Assembly (NCBI GenBank): GCA_025201765.1
Contig: MU623444.1
Span: 62,001 to 126,000 of the forward strand
Direction of reading: 5' to 3'
DNA: 64,000 bases
Origin: Daldinia sp. FL1419
Lineage: Eukaryota > Ascomycota > Sordariomycetes > Xylariales > Hypoxylaceae
Shown: in pieces, positions 45,290 through 55,404 of the stretch
Layout of the letters: each line of letters starts with the position of its first letter
Numbering within the stretch: the first letter of the stretch is position 1
Translations under genes and position numbers: made by a program
The notes under the pieces: model-generated
The model's input: only the letters and a program-made list of their open reading frames with translations
Databases searched by the model: none
What the model was told of the DNA's origin: nothing

Positions 45290-46375
45290 GCTTCGTTGCA
45301 ATGTCCTCGGAAACAATACTCAAAGAAATGATCCCCTGCCCGTTATTTATCTGTCGCACAGGGTGAGCCACAGCGTAAGCTGTGGCTAGCTGCCTCAACA
45401 GCTATGGGTAGCCGTGGCGTAAGCCACGGATATTATGTAAGCCATATTTTAGCATATAAGGCTTGCGCTCTGCGCAAGCTACACATTACACAAGATAGAC
45501 CTTTTCTAATATATCGAAGTACACCTAAACCTTTGACATTATCTATTATATATTGTAAAGCTAAAATAATTACGCGTGATAGCTTAGTCTATAATAATGA
45601 AACAACGGAGATAACACGGGCAAATACCTGAGTAAAAGCTTCGCATTTAGAATAGGGGTAAAGACAGGTACCTATATATAGTAGTACGCTTTGCATTCTA
45701 AAATCTACCCATTTTAAGGAACATTATGTTTGACCTATTTAAAATAACTCCAACCAAATGAGCAATTCTTTGCAGTTTGATAAAATATCAATATAAGCCA
45801 CGAGGAGATATATGTGAAAACAGTAGACAAGATCTCCTCGAATGTATTGTATGTAAGCTAACCGGTAGGTTCAAAGATATCTAAACGAAAACCAAATGTA
45901 AGTACCCGTGGATTAATACAATCTATTATTTGGCTGCTTTATAGAACACCCTATTGGCGTCATGGAGTAATGCCGTTAACGGAATTAGGTACCATTGAAG
46001 AATCTTTCCAAAAGTCCCCACGGCCATTAGTACCTATCTCTAGCCCCCCAGGCCCTTCGACGCATATAGTATGCAACTATCTCCGTAAATATATTACAGT
46101 TCCGGTTGGAAAACCTGGAAGGAACGCATTTGGGGGCTAAGAAACGGGATTTGGAAAATTGGTTTTAATATACCTGATTCTCTTTCATGTAGATACCTAA
46201 GTCACTTACTTACATGATAAGGCTGCATAGCACCATGTTAAGAGATTTTTATATATAAACTGCCCATCTTGTCCTTTACGTAATTTCCTTAGCCTTCTCC
46301 GGAGTATATCTTATATCATTAAAGTTATAGACTTGGCTACCCCGATTCACTCAATCTAATAAAAAGCTCTAAGCC
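45290..46375. other. Intergenic with hairpins and AT-rich tract
   Basis: Besides the hairpin set, CGAGGAGAT (45801-45809) pairs with ATCTCCTCG (45832-45840) to give a 9-bp stem. No gene seen. Confidence 0.5.
45366..45479. repeat. Set of three short hairpins
   Basis: Three inverted repeats in 114 bp: AGCCACAGC-GTAA-GCTGTGGCT (45366-45387), CCGTGGC-GTAA-GCCACGG (45412-45429) and GCTTGCGC-TCT-GCGCAAGC (45461-45479). The first two share a GTAA loop. An AT-rich stretch follows to about 45640. This may be a piece of a mobile element or a structured RNA. Confidence 0.6.
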
Positions 46376-46699
46376 ATGCTTAGAGATCGAGCCGATCAGG
46401 ACCTAAGATTCAACATGTCATTACCCAAGCCAATTATCCTTTGGAGCCATAGCACAGGCCCAAACCCCTTGAAGATACGTATCATTCCTTTTGAGTATAA
46501 AATGATTGGGTTCAAAGACATGAAGAAAGAGCCGGGAGGGATTAAAGTAGGATATCTTAAAAGGGGAAGTGAAGTTCCGGCGGACATAGGAGTGCTGGGC
46601 CGGAATCTATATCCCGATCAAGATATCTACTGTCTCACTATTATTGATGGAAATAAGCGTAAATCCTTCTCTTATTATCTCTGGGGCGAGAGAATATAG
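46376..46699 (+). pseudogene. Truncated glutathione S-transferase relic
   Basis: A 107-aa frame whose residues about 14-50 read SLPKPIILWSHSTGPNPLKI and GFKDMKKEPGG. This matches the N-terminal opening of fungal URE2-type GSTs, in which WSHxxGPNPxK is followed by a longer strand-helix and then DMKKEP. Here the segment between the two motifs is about six residues too short and replaced (RIIPFEYKMI). After DMKKEP the text is unrelated to the family and the frame stops with no C-terminal domain. The likely start within it is MSLPK at 46415. It is best read as a deleted, decayed copy; expression is not excluded because AT-rich TATA-like sequence (46249-46258) lies upstream. Confidence 0.5.
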
Positions 46700-47460
46700 T
46701 TAAGAACTGGGAAACTGGTACGGATCCGGGCAAGTCACAGAGCCCCGCGGAAACGGAACCGCGGAGTCTCATGCTCGGGCTATGGATTAAAATAGAATCG
46801 TTCAACATATTTGATATATCTTACTCAGATGCTATACAATCTGTACGCTATATAGACTAGTTTAAAAATAGACCTCCCCCCTATCCATCGGGGGGCTGGA
46901 ACTGAAGCGTATGCATGTAGTGCTTAGCTGGCAGTTTATCCGTACGGGGAGCAATAGATGTTGCAGATCCAAGGGTGAAGATGTTCGGCTTATATAAAAT
47001 CACACGTGAGAAGTACCTACATTTCTCAAGCATCATTTATCTCCATATATCTCAAGCCCGTACTCGTATGACCTTGTCCTACGGATTTATATAGTGTTGC
47101 CGTTAGTAGATGTTGGAGAATCTCTCGCCGAGCTCCGTGTACTCAGATGCGTTGTAAAACAAACGGACATCCCCCTTGGTATTCACATAATTTAGCGTAA
47201 ATCTTGTATCCTCCTTTTGTACAATGATGCTTTGTAAATGTAGGCAGCTATGTACTTGGTAATAATACATCATGGAGCTGGCTTGTATAACAAGAAGATG
47301 GCAAGCTGAAGGGGTTGCATATGGTAGTAATCCACCTTCTACGTGACTAGATAGTTGATGGATGAGTAGAGGACACGGGTGAAACCTGATTCGCCTCTCT
47401 TCCGCCAAGCCGTAGCATAAGACTTCTAAGTATTATCTATACTTCAAAGCCTACCATCAT
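46700..47460. other. Intergenic, no gene supported
   Basis: A 101-aa open frame on the minus strand (47103-47408) shows no signal peptide or motif. Nothing else is seen. Confidence 0.4.
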
Positions 47461-48551
47461 TCACGCCTCTACTCGGGGTGGATCCGTCTTTCCTCCCGCT
47501 CCTGGGGGCGGCATCTCGCCTCCAGGCCCAGACGCCTTTTTATTCGCTGCCTCCGCCGCCCTGCGAGCCCTATACTCCCTCATACGCTTTGCCTTTGCGG
47601 CGCGTTGCGCATCTAGCGCCTCCTTGCGACGAGCAATCTTATCTTCCCGCTCAGCGCGCATTTCTAGAGCGATAGCCTTGGCTCGTCTGCGGCGGTGCTT
47701 CATGGCTACTCTTCGACTTCCCAGCTTGCGCTTCTCGGTACGCACTAGTGTGCCCAGACGCCAACTCTCTTCTGCGTAGGCGTAACTACCGTCGTCTCTC
47801 AATTTCATCACGCGCTCGTCACGCGGGTGAGGCTTGCGCCCGTAACCTTGGCGTACAATTTGCGTGGGGATACCTGAAGCGGAGAGAGCGGGCTCTGGTT
47901 GCGGGGGTGGAATAGGAGTTGCGATCATGTTGAGCTTACGTCGGCGCATCATATGTGTGGGATATGGCAGAGTGTCTTCCTTGTTAAACACAACTCCGAT
48001 ATATTGTCTCTTCGGGTGCTTCGCAGGGTCTCGGTAGTACTTGACGTAACCCGATGCCAGTGCGTATATGGTGTGGTCTCGACCCATGCCGCAATTCTCT
48101 CCTGCGAACCATATCGTACCTCGTTGCTTGTAGATGATGTTTCCGGGAATCACGTAGGAGTCTGCAACCCCACATGTTAGCCATATTCTACTTCTTTGAC
48201 CCATACGTAGATATCCGCATATTCTTTTTCTTCGTGTCTCCTCCGAGTGCTGCCCCGCGTTTCCTTTTCGAAAATCGGGATCGGGGATAGAGGTGAGAAG
48301 GAATGTATCCAAAACGTACCACCACTCTTCTTCGCGCCCAGCTTCTTCGGAATTGTACTCGAATCTCGTAACTTGTATGCTCCCTGCGACTTGACCGTAG
48401 CATTTCTTCGACCTTCTACCGCCGCATTGCTGGCTCCTATCCTTAACTGTCCGAATATGTCTCGTAACTGTCGTATCGTGGTAGCGGGTGCTGTTCTTGA
48501 TATATTAGAAGAAGCCGCCACTATGGGCCGCTGCAATTGAGCAATCCTCAT
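47461..48551 (-). CDS. MRP7: Mitochondrial large ribosomal subunit protein bL27m
   Basis: 310 aa from exons 48320-48551 and 47461-48161 (158 bp intron, GTACGT/TTGCAG). The N-terminus is a basic/Ser-rich mitochondrial presequence. The bL27 core is unmistakable: NATVKSQGAYKLRD, KKLGAKKSGDSYVIPGNIIY (formed across the junction), KQRGTIWFAGENCGMGRDHT and IYALASGYVKYYRDP. bL27 sits near the peptidyl-transferase centre of the mitoribosome. A long C-terminal extension follows (about residues 170-310), strongly basic and helical (RAEREDKIARRKEALDAQRA), with a Gly/Pro-rich end; such extensions are usual in fungal MRP7/MRPL2. Divergent from LCL2, 479 bp away. Confidence 0.94.
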
Positions 48552-49030
48552 GGCTGAAGACGTCGTTGGACCGTCGTTGGACCGTCGTTCTATAGCCTTT
48601 GTCCTTCTCCCGGGAGGTTTTGGCAGCGCTTTGGTTCCTGTAAAAAGCTTGGGTCCTCGGGTCCCGCACCCACAAAAATAAAGACTTAGTCAGCTTCGGG
48701 AAGCGGGAAGTAGGAATCGGTTCGCACTGATAACGATAAGCATTAAGAAAAGTTGCCAGCAATACCAATTCGACGCTACGTAACGTAAACCATCCATTTA
48801 TACCGAGCTACTAACATAGTTATACCGTAACCCAGTATCTAACCTATCCACTTACACCTCATAATTGATGGTTATCGTGGTCAATCGCTAAAGTAACAAG
48901 ACTACGAATACTACTGCCTCAATTTGCCAAATCTGCGACCAACTCCTATCATTTATCCAAACTCATAAATAAATCCTTAGTTAACTAGTGAATTCTTACA
49001 AATAGCCAAAGCTGTAATAAACCCATCACA
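48552..49030. promoter_or_regulatory. Divergent promoter between bL27m and LCL2
   Basis: 479 bp with a tandem CGTCGTTGGAC repeat near 48562-48583. Starts on both sides suggest a shared promoter; no specific site identified. Confidence 0.45.
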
Positions 49031-49501
49031 ATGCAACTCCTCCTCTTCGCGCTCCTCTCCGCGCTCCTCTCCTCCGTCGCGCACGCCCAGTTCGGTTTCT
49101 TCGACCAGATGTTCGGCGGTGGGGGACAGCAGCAGCAGCGTCAACAACCGCAGAACGTACCTAGCGACTCTTCCTTCTACCGCGCCAACTTTGACCGCAT
49201 GCATTGCGATAACTACCTGTGTCCGGACACTCTTGGTGCGTTTCCTTTTCCGCCCAATTTGCAACTTATACAACTTTAGCTCCCTTCCGCTCGGGCAAGC
49301 GTCGACGGACGATTATCAATCCGCTAACTCCTTTATTAAACAGCTTGTGTACACTTTCCCCATCATTGCCCCTGCGCCTGGCCTGCCAACGAGGACAAAT
49401 TCGAGATGGGCGAGGGCCACCGGATATGCGTATCCAAGGGCGGATTCAAACCCGGTGAAGCTGCTAGGAAGGTCGAGCTCGCCCGAAAGGGACTGTTATA
49501 G
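49031..49501 (+). CDS. LCL2: Long chronological lifespan protein 2 (LCL2)
   Basis: 120 aa small secretory-pathway protein; the yeast homologue is linked to ER-associated degradation and lifespan. Exons 49031-49235 and 49344-49501 (108 bp intron, donor GTGCGT, acceptor AACAG). The signal peptide is MQLLLFALLSALLSSVAHAQ. A GGGGQQQQRQQ run is followed by the family signature NVPSDSSFYRANFDRMHCDN and YLCPDTLACVHFPHHCPCAW (the junction lies in TLA), then GEGHRICVSKGGFKPGEAAR and the conserved end KVELARKGLL. Six cysteines remain in the mature part. Confidence 0.95.
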
Positions 49502-50007
49502 CTTGGTTGATCTTCGTCTAGGTTTGGCGCATTCTTCCTCGAAAAGAGGGTAGAATTCACCAAATCTTTCAACGTGACAAGACACGATGCAACGTTAGGT
49601 GCCTGCTAAGAAATGTCAATTAAGCGTTGCCAGATTGGCCCCGACGAGGCCCTGTCTAGCTGTACCGCCCGAAGCCGAGATAATATGAATGAATGTTATT
49701 TCATTGAGTTTGAGGTCTAAGCCTGCAAAGGTAGAGGCATCTATAACTACAACCGTGGTCAACCGGAAATGACCATATTCCCCTTAACTGAATGGTAGTA
49801 TGTCGCTCACCCCTCCAACACCGAAACGCATCTATTGTGCCTCTATCAAGAAGACAAATCAAGAGGCGGTCCACCCGTGGCCAATAAACTCCGCCAATCA
49901 TGCATGTCCCGTCATCGCACCCAAAACTGTCTTTGTAATTTGCACGCCCTTCTCTCGCCAAAGTTGGCAGCGTTCCTCTTAAGAGAAGGGCTGCTTATCC
50001 CGTATTC
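49502..50007. other. Convergent spacer
   Basis: 3' regions of LCL2 and Glc8; no gene seen. Confidence 0.4.
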
Positions 50008-50867
50008 CTAGTCGCCAGCTCCAACGACAGCGCCGTTAATGGTGGGCATGGGGGGAACTTCCTCATCGTCCTCGAGCTCGTCGAGCGATTCGGGGTGGCC
50101 GAGGAACTTGGCAACGTCCTTCATTTCGTAGTGCTTCTTCCTTAATGCCTCGAACTTGCGGTGCTTTTCTCTCTCCTCCGGAGTCAGGCCAAGTAGCTCG
50201 CTGTCTGCATCATGTTGCGGTGTGGCATCCTCGTCGTTAACATGGACCTTGCTCTGCTTGCGCCCGGTCTCAAATTCACTATCGGGGATTTCCTCTTCTG
50301 GTTCTCCTAGAGAGAGCCCGGGGATTTCTTCCTTCCGCGAATGCTCGCCATCTAGCATCTCTTCGTCGTCGTCATCTTCCGACGGTTCATAATGTCTGGC
50401 ATACGGAGTCTTAGGTTCGGTAATCTTCATAGTAGATGTTCTCTCCTGTTCGGTCAAGTAAAGATTCGCTTCGTCCCATTTCAAGCGCTGATTGTTATCT
50501 AGCATTTCTTGGTCTGGGCCGTGGGAAGGGGTGCGAGATGATTGGCGCCTCGACCCGGGCGGGCGGCTAGCTGCACTCGAAGAGCGACGGTGGCCGGCAT
50601 TGGTTTGGGTATTTATGATGGTGAGTTCCTTTTCAGACAAGTCTTGTTCCTTGATGGGTGATGCGGGTGGTGGCGACTTTTGAAAAGAGTTCTTTAAAAT
50701 GCCTAGAACAAAGAAGTTAATTAATACGAAAAAACATAATCCAAATAAAAAAAGCGAAATGGTAGAATATGAGTTTGGATGGGGAAGTATGACGTACCTC
50801 TGGGGCGCTTGACTTCGTGGCTAGGAGGAATATGCATGGCCTTAGGACTCAACTCCATGGTCGCCAT
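50008..50867 (-). CDS. GLC8: Protein phosphatase inhibitor 2 (Glc8-type)
   Basis: 254 aa regulator of protein phosphatase 1, mostly disordered. Exons 50798-50867 and 50008-50702 (95 bp intron, GTACGT/TTCTAG). The N-terminus ends in HEVKRPRGILKNSF, the PP1-binding KGILKN-type motif formed across the junction. The second signature is RLKWDEANLYLTEQERTSTM, then KITEPKTPYARHYEP with the TP phospho-site of inhibitor 2. The third is EREKHRKFEALRKKHYEMKD, the helix that binds the PP1 active site. The middle is acidic (DDDDEEMLDGEH). Confidence 0.95.
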
Positions 50868-52268
50868 CTTCGGGACTGCGGAGGAATGATTTTTGGTAAG
50901 TATGTTAGGTATTCGACAAGAAGAGATTGATGAGAGACAAGTATGAAGGACGGAGATAGTAATTTGCTGGGTATGTAGTAGCTTTCTTGGGGGAGTCAGA
51001 AATAAATCTGGAGTAAATATGTGGACGGTTGGATGGTGGATGGGAAAGGTTAGGCGGGAGTAAGCGGAAAGTAGGCAATGAGTAGAAAAAGGAAAAAAGA
51101 GGTATAGATAGTAAGGATAGTAAAAAAGGTGAAATAGACAAGGGTTAAAGAAGGTTGGCGGGCTGACGGGCTGGAGGGTTTGATGGGTTGGCTCGGGTTG
51201 GCTTTGGTTGGCTTTGGTTGGCAGATGTGTGGAGGTTAAAGTTGGAAAATTGGCGGATGGACGCGGGGAAGAAACCTGGGACCCTGCAGTAGAAAGATAA
51301 TTGTGGGCTTCTCTTCTCGGGTTTCTTCGCGTGCTTGTGCTTGTGATTTGATATGGTTTGACTGATTTTAACAGCCCGGGAATTATTTGATGAATATTCT
51401 GGGTATTCTTGGACGTTATGCTGCTGACTGGAAGGCTTATGCTAAGGGGGGGTTGATGGGGGTTGGGGGAGTATTAGCTGGGGTATGCTGATCGTCCGTA
51501 TGATGATAATTCAGGTATTGCAAGTTATTGCGCCGGTGGGTGTTTTCTGCTCTGGAGGGAGTTCTGGACTTTGGAATCCATGTAGGTATAATTTTTTTAT
51601 TTAAGGATGGTAGGACGCGTGTTACCTGAGGTATAAGATGTGTGGCTTTTTTTTTCTTTTCTTTAATTCTTCCTCTTATGATGGAGGGTGAGAAGAATGC
51701 AAGTAGCGTATTATTGTACTATCGTACTATCGTATTTGGGACTTGTAGTTCCTAATGGTGTTGTCGCCAAGTCGTGTGTCTATCTGTCTCACTTGGTGGG
51801 GAGATCTTGTGATTGAGGGGAGAGACGCGAATTGTTTGTTATTAGTAAAGATCGAAACCGGAATTTAATCATAATTAGTCCAGTATCAGAAAGGCGGGAA
51901 GAAAAAACCGAGGCAAGTCGTCGATAATGGATAAGTTAATGAGGGACACACAAATAAAATAAGGTGAGAATGATGCGACGATCTGCTACTCCAATGTTCA
52001 ATTCGTTCAAGTTCAATTTCTTAGTTTAAGTAGCTAGGTAGTTAATCGAATTCAAGATGTTAGCTCGGTCGGGTTTCGTTCGTTACGCTGTTGTATTGTA
52101 TCGTTGCGTTGTTGCTTTGGTGAGAAGGAGACAAACAACTTATTGTCGTTGCTATTCACAGGTACTCGCTACATACTCGCTACTGCTGCAGCTGTTATAG
52201 GTAGCATTGGGGTCAAGTCGTATCATTAGCCCTGCTTCCTGCTTGATACTTGCTTGATGCCCTACCAC

Positions 52269-52300
52269 AGAAGGTGCAGAAGGTGCAGAAGATGCAGAAG
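52269..52300 (+). repeat. GCAGAAGGT-type minisatellite
   Basis: About four copies of a 9-bp unit, AGAAGGTGC, with one variant. Confidence 0.65.
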
Positions 52301-53020
52301 GCGGGATGGTGGGTGGTTGGGTGGATATTGTATTGTACAATACCCCTACATGGCGTATTTGCACTATACATACACGTACATACGGCCAGTTGGTCTCCCG
52401 GTGGAGTCATCGTGAACAGTTAGGAAAGAACCTTGGATGGAAGTGTGAGCTGTACCGTTATGCTGTACCATCTAATGTACTTCGAGGTAGCTTTGCTACG
52501 TAAAACATACAAGGATATACTCGTGGACGTGCTGATATGGTGTATGTACGTATTTCGTACCTAAGAAGCACGAGCCGCCTATGCGGAGCAGCTTAATAAG
52601 GGAGTGATCACCCCACCATCTCACCAGAAACCTTATGTTACTATTCCAACGTTTAAATCCCTTAGTACGGAATCTTCTAGCACCGCATCTACCAAACTTG
52701 AAGTATTTATCGTATCGTGATAAGTATCCTGTACTTCTTATTCAGTAAAAAATTGCCAGCCCCCTGCGTGCCAAGCCATTTCCTTGCTCACCTTAAGGCT
52801 CGAGCTTTCTCTTCAGGCCCACGGATGCTTCCCGAAAATTATTCGAAATGGTAAACCTGACATCATATTTTCCTGAGGTCTTCCCCAAGTGACCTCATGA
52901 TACCTTCTGGTATAATTTCTATTATTCTTCCTATCCTCCTTCGGTCGGCGTCGCCAGCCTATAACGGCGTTACCTAAGCCATCTTTTTATCTCCCCTATC
53001 CACTTTGTCGGACCCTCGTG

Positions 53021-53066
53021 CGCGGCGTCACGGCGTCACGGCATCATGGGCGTCACGGCGTCATGT
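53021..53066 (+). repeat. GGCGTCAC tandem repeat
   Basis: Imperfect 8-9 bp units (GGCGTCAC, GGCATCAT) repeated about five times. Confidence 0.6.
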
Positions 53067-55404
53067 GTAAAAAAGACCATTTGGGCCCACCCCGACCGAC
53101 CTCGAGGTTGGTATCAAAATGCAATATAATAAATATTAAAGGACCCTTTTATTTTAAATCTCCCCTGTTCCATCCCCGAACTGCTGTTAAATGATATACA
53201 CGTCAAATATCAAACATCAAACATCAAACAACGAACATCATTTTTCAATTGTTCGTCTATATGATGCTCCCCCCTATAGCTGACGTACATACGTATGTAC
53301 GTACGTACGAATGCGCCATTTCGTGCTCTACTTGCGACAATGACCCTTCCCATTGAGCCGGGTGTACGGAACACATATTTCCCAAATTTCCTCATGCCCC
53401 TTCACGAGAATTTTGCCATCGTCTCGTCTCGTCCTGTCCTCTAATAAGGTATTTTTCTGCTTCTGCCGCTCTACACGCTCGGAACGTCCTCTCCCACATA
53501 AAAATAAATAAATCGGGGTCCAGAGGGTGACTGTCTATCTCTGCGCGTACTACATAATTAGCGCACCCGTCCCGTTCTACCCCTGGACCCCTATGCTCCA
53601 GGGTGAGACTGGTATATATGTGCGTGCTTATATGTACGTATACCTAGCGTAACCTGGCGGTACGCACGGGAATAGGGCGATCACAGATGCCCAAGGACGA
53701 GTAGGAGCACCGGTTGCTAGCACATGCTTATCCGGAAATTTTTGAGGCTCGACGGAACAGACGTGTCAAAGGGCACCAACGCTTTGCCGATGATGCATGA
53801 ACAGACCCCTATCACCTCAAAATAGTAGGTGGATGAGCCAGCATTGATAACTACCCTGGCGGCAGTTCAGGGGTTGTGTGTAGTACAGCAGCAGATATGG
53901 CAGCAGCTCCGTTAAGCAACCGACCATGGTAGGCCCTTGATATCGACCCGGAGATCTTATCTTCTGCCCACTATCTAGATGGCCGGTGTTGGGCGGCCCT
54001 GGTGTCTTGGGCCTGTTGGTTCGTGCTTCCGGCGGTGAACCAGTTGCCGAACCCTGATATGAGATATATAAGCCCTATACCGTAGTAGATACGACAGTGC
54101 CATTATCTTTGTTTACGAGATGAAAACCCGTGCATTGCACACTACTCTCTGCCTATGTACATGGGTCGATAGTGGCTCGACAACATGGTTGGCCAATCGT
54201 GTTGAATGTTGTATAGGTAGGTATGTATCAAATTCCCGAGGACCCCTATTTCATCACGTAAAAAGGCATAAAGTAGGTACATAATAGGGGGCGAGCCATA
54301 AGGAATACTTACGAACCCTCCCTTCAACCGTTTCATCCTCTTTCATTCGTCCCAGCTTAACCCTCGACAACGATTGTATATATGATTTCGCCGGATCTAC
54401 ATTGGAATATATAGCTTTTTCGTGAGTTGGGTTCGGGGAGATATTTTCTGCCCAATGAACGGCGATAGCACATGAATGGGATTGGCATTATTATCTCGGG
54501 CACGGCTGATAAATGTGTCCTCACATATAGGGTGGTGTAGTAGTCGAAAGGGGCTATAAACACTATTTTACAGATAAGCGATTCGGCACTGTCAACTCTT
54601 GCTACCTGTCCTCGCTATGGCGCATCGCGTGCTGTAAGTGAACTTCATTTACACAGTCCCCAAGAGACATACAAGTACCGGAACCAATCGCTCCTAGCCC
54701 GGGTAATCGAGGCCCTCGCCAGAACCTGTGCGAATAGAATGTGGTTGAGATGCAGTTGCATCGATGGGTACATGATTACCAGTCTTACATGGAGTGTCGA
54801 GTCCCTGCATTTCAGACGAAATATTCGGCACAGCTCTGTTGGTGTGAGTAGGGGGTCATCCTCCTATCGCTATTCAAATTGTTCAACAGCCTCACACCAT
54901 CAGTCATATCCCGGAGTAATATCGAGCATTGTCATCTATACTAGCAGGCCAGTCCACAGATCTCTTTCAGCCCTCTTCGAGTTGTGAAGCTAATCCCGAT
55001 CTAGAAATCTCAAGCAATGTCAAAATTCCAGGTCATATGAAAGCTGACGCTGCTTATCGGTGTAGCCGTATCTGTCGAATCGAATCATACCTCCCACCTA
55101 AAGCTGTGTATGGGTAGCAAGTATAACAAATACAACCATAATGAATGATAAACTTTGCATCTAGAATACGACAAGGTGTTGGTGTGCAGGAATCTTGTTA
55201 TATATTTTGCAGATGATATATTACTACATTAGCTTAGTCTAGGCGTATTATCTACGGAGCATCCAAACCGCCGGGCGACGGCGAGAGAAGATGTAGTGCT
55301 TTCGAGGTTACACCTTACCAAGTTTATCCCGTGGTATCTACCTATAGACGAGTATGCAGGTGTGCTGTAGCATAGCATACTGCTACCCAAATCCGAAAGC
55401 GGAG

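Larger units (their letters stand above)
50868..55404. other. 4.5 kb without a recognisable gene, microsatellite-rich
   Basis: The Glc8 promoter occupies the left end, with pyrimidine-rich text on the minus strand. Also present are TTGGCTTTGGTTGGC units (51187-51222), a GCAGAAGGT tract (52269-52300), GGCGTCAC units (53021-53066), a CGTACGTA-type tract (53284-53309) and an ATCAAAC tract (about 53205-53240). A 54-codon frame at 54120-54284 follows a TATATAA (54065-54071) but shows no motif. Coding-like text near 54600-54990 could be a relic. Confidence 0.5.

Noticed and set aside
47103..47408. 101-aa minus-strand frame 3' of bL27m
   Set aside because: No leader, no motif and ordinary length for a chance frame.
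50905..51141. Ser/Leu/Pro-rich minus-strand frame upstream of GLC8
   Set aside because: It is the translation of a pyrimidine-rich 5' leader or promoter, which is common in fungi.
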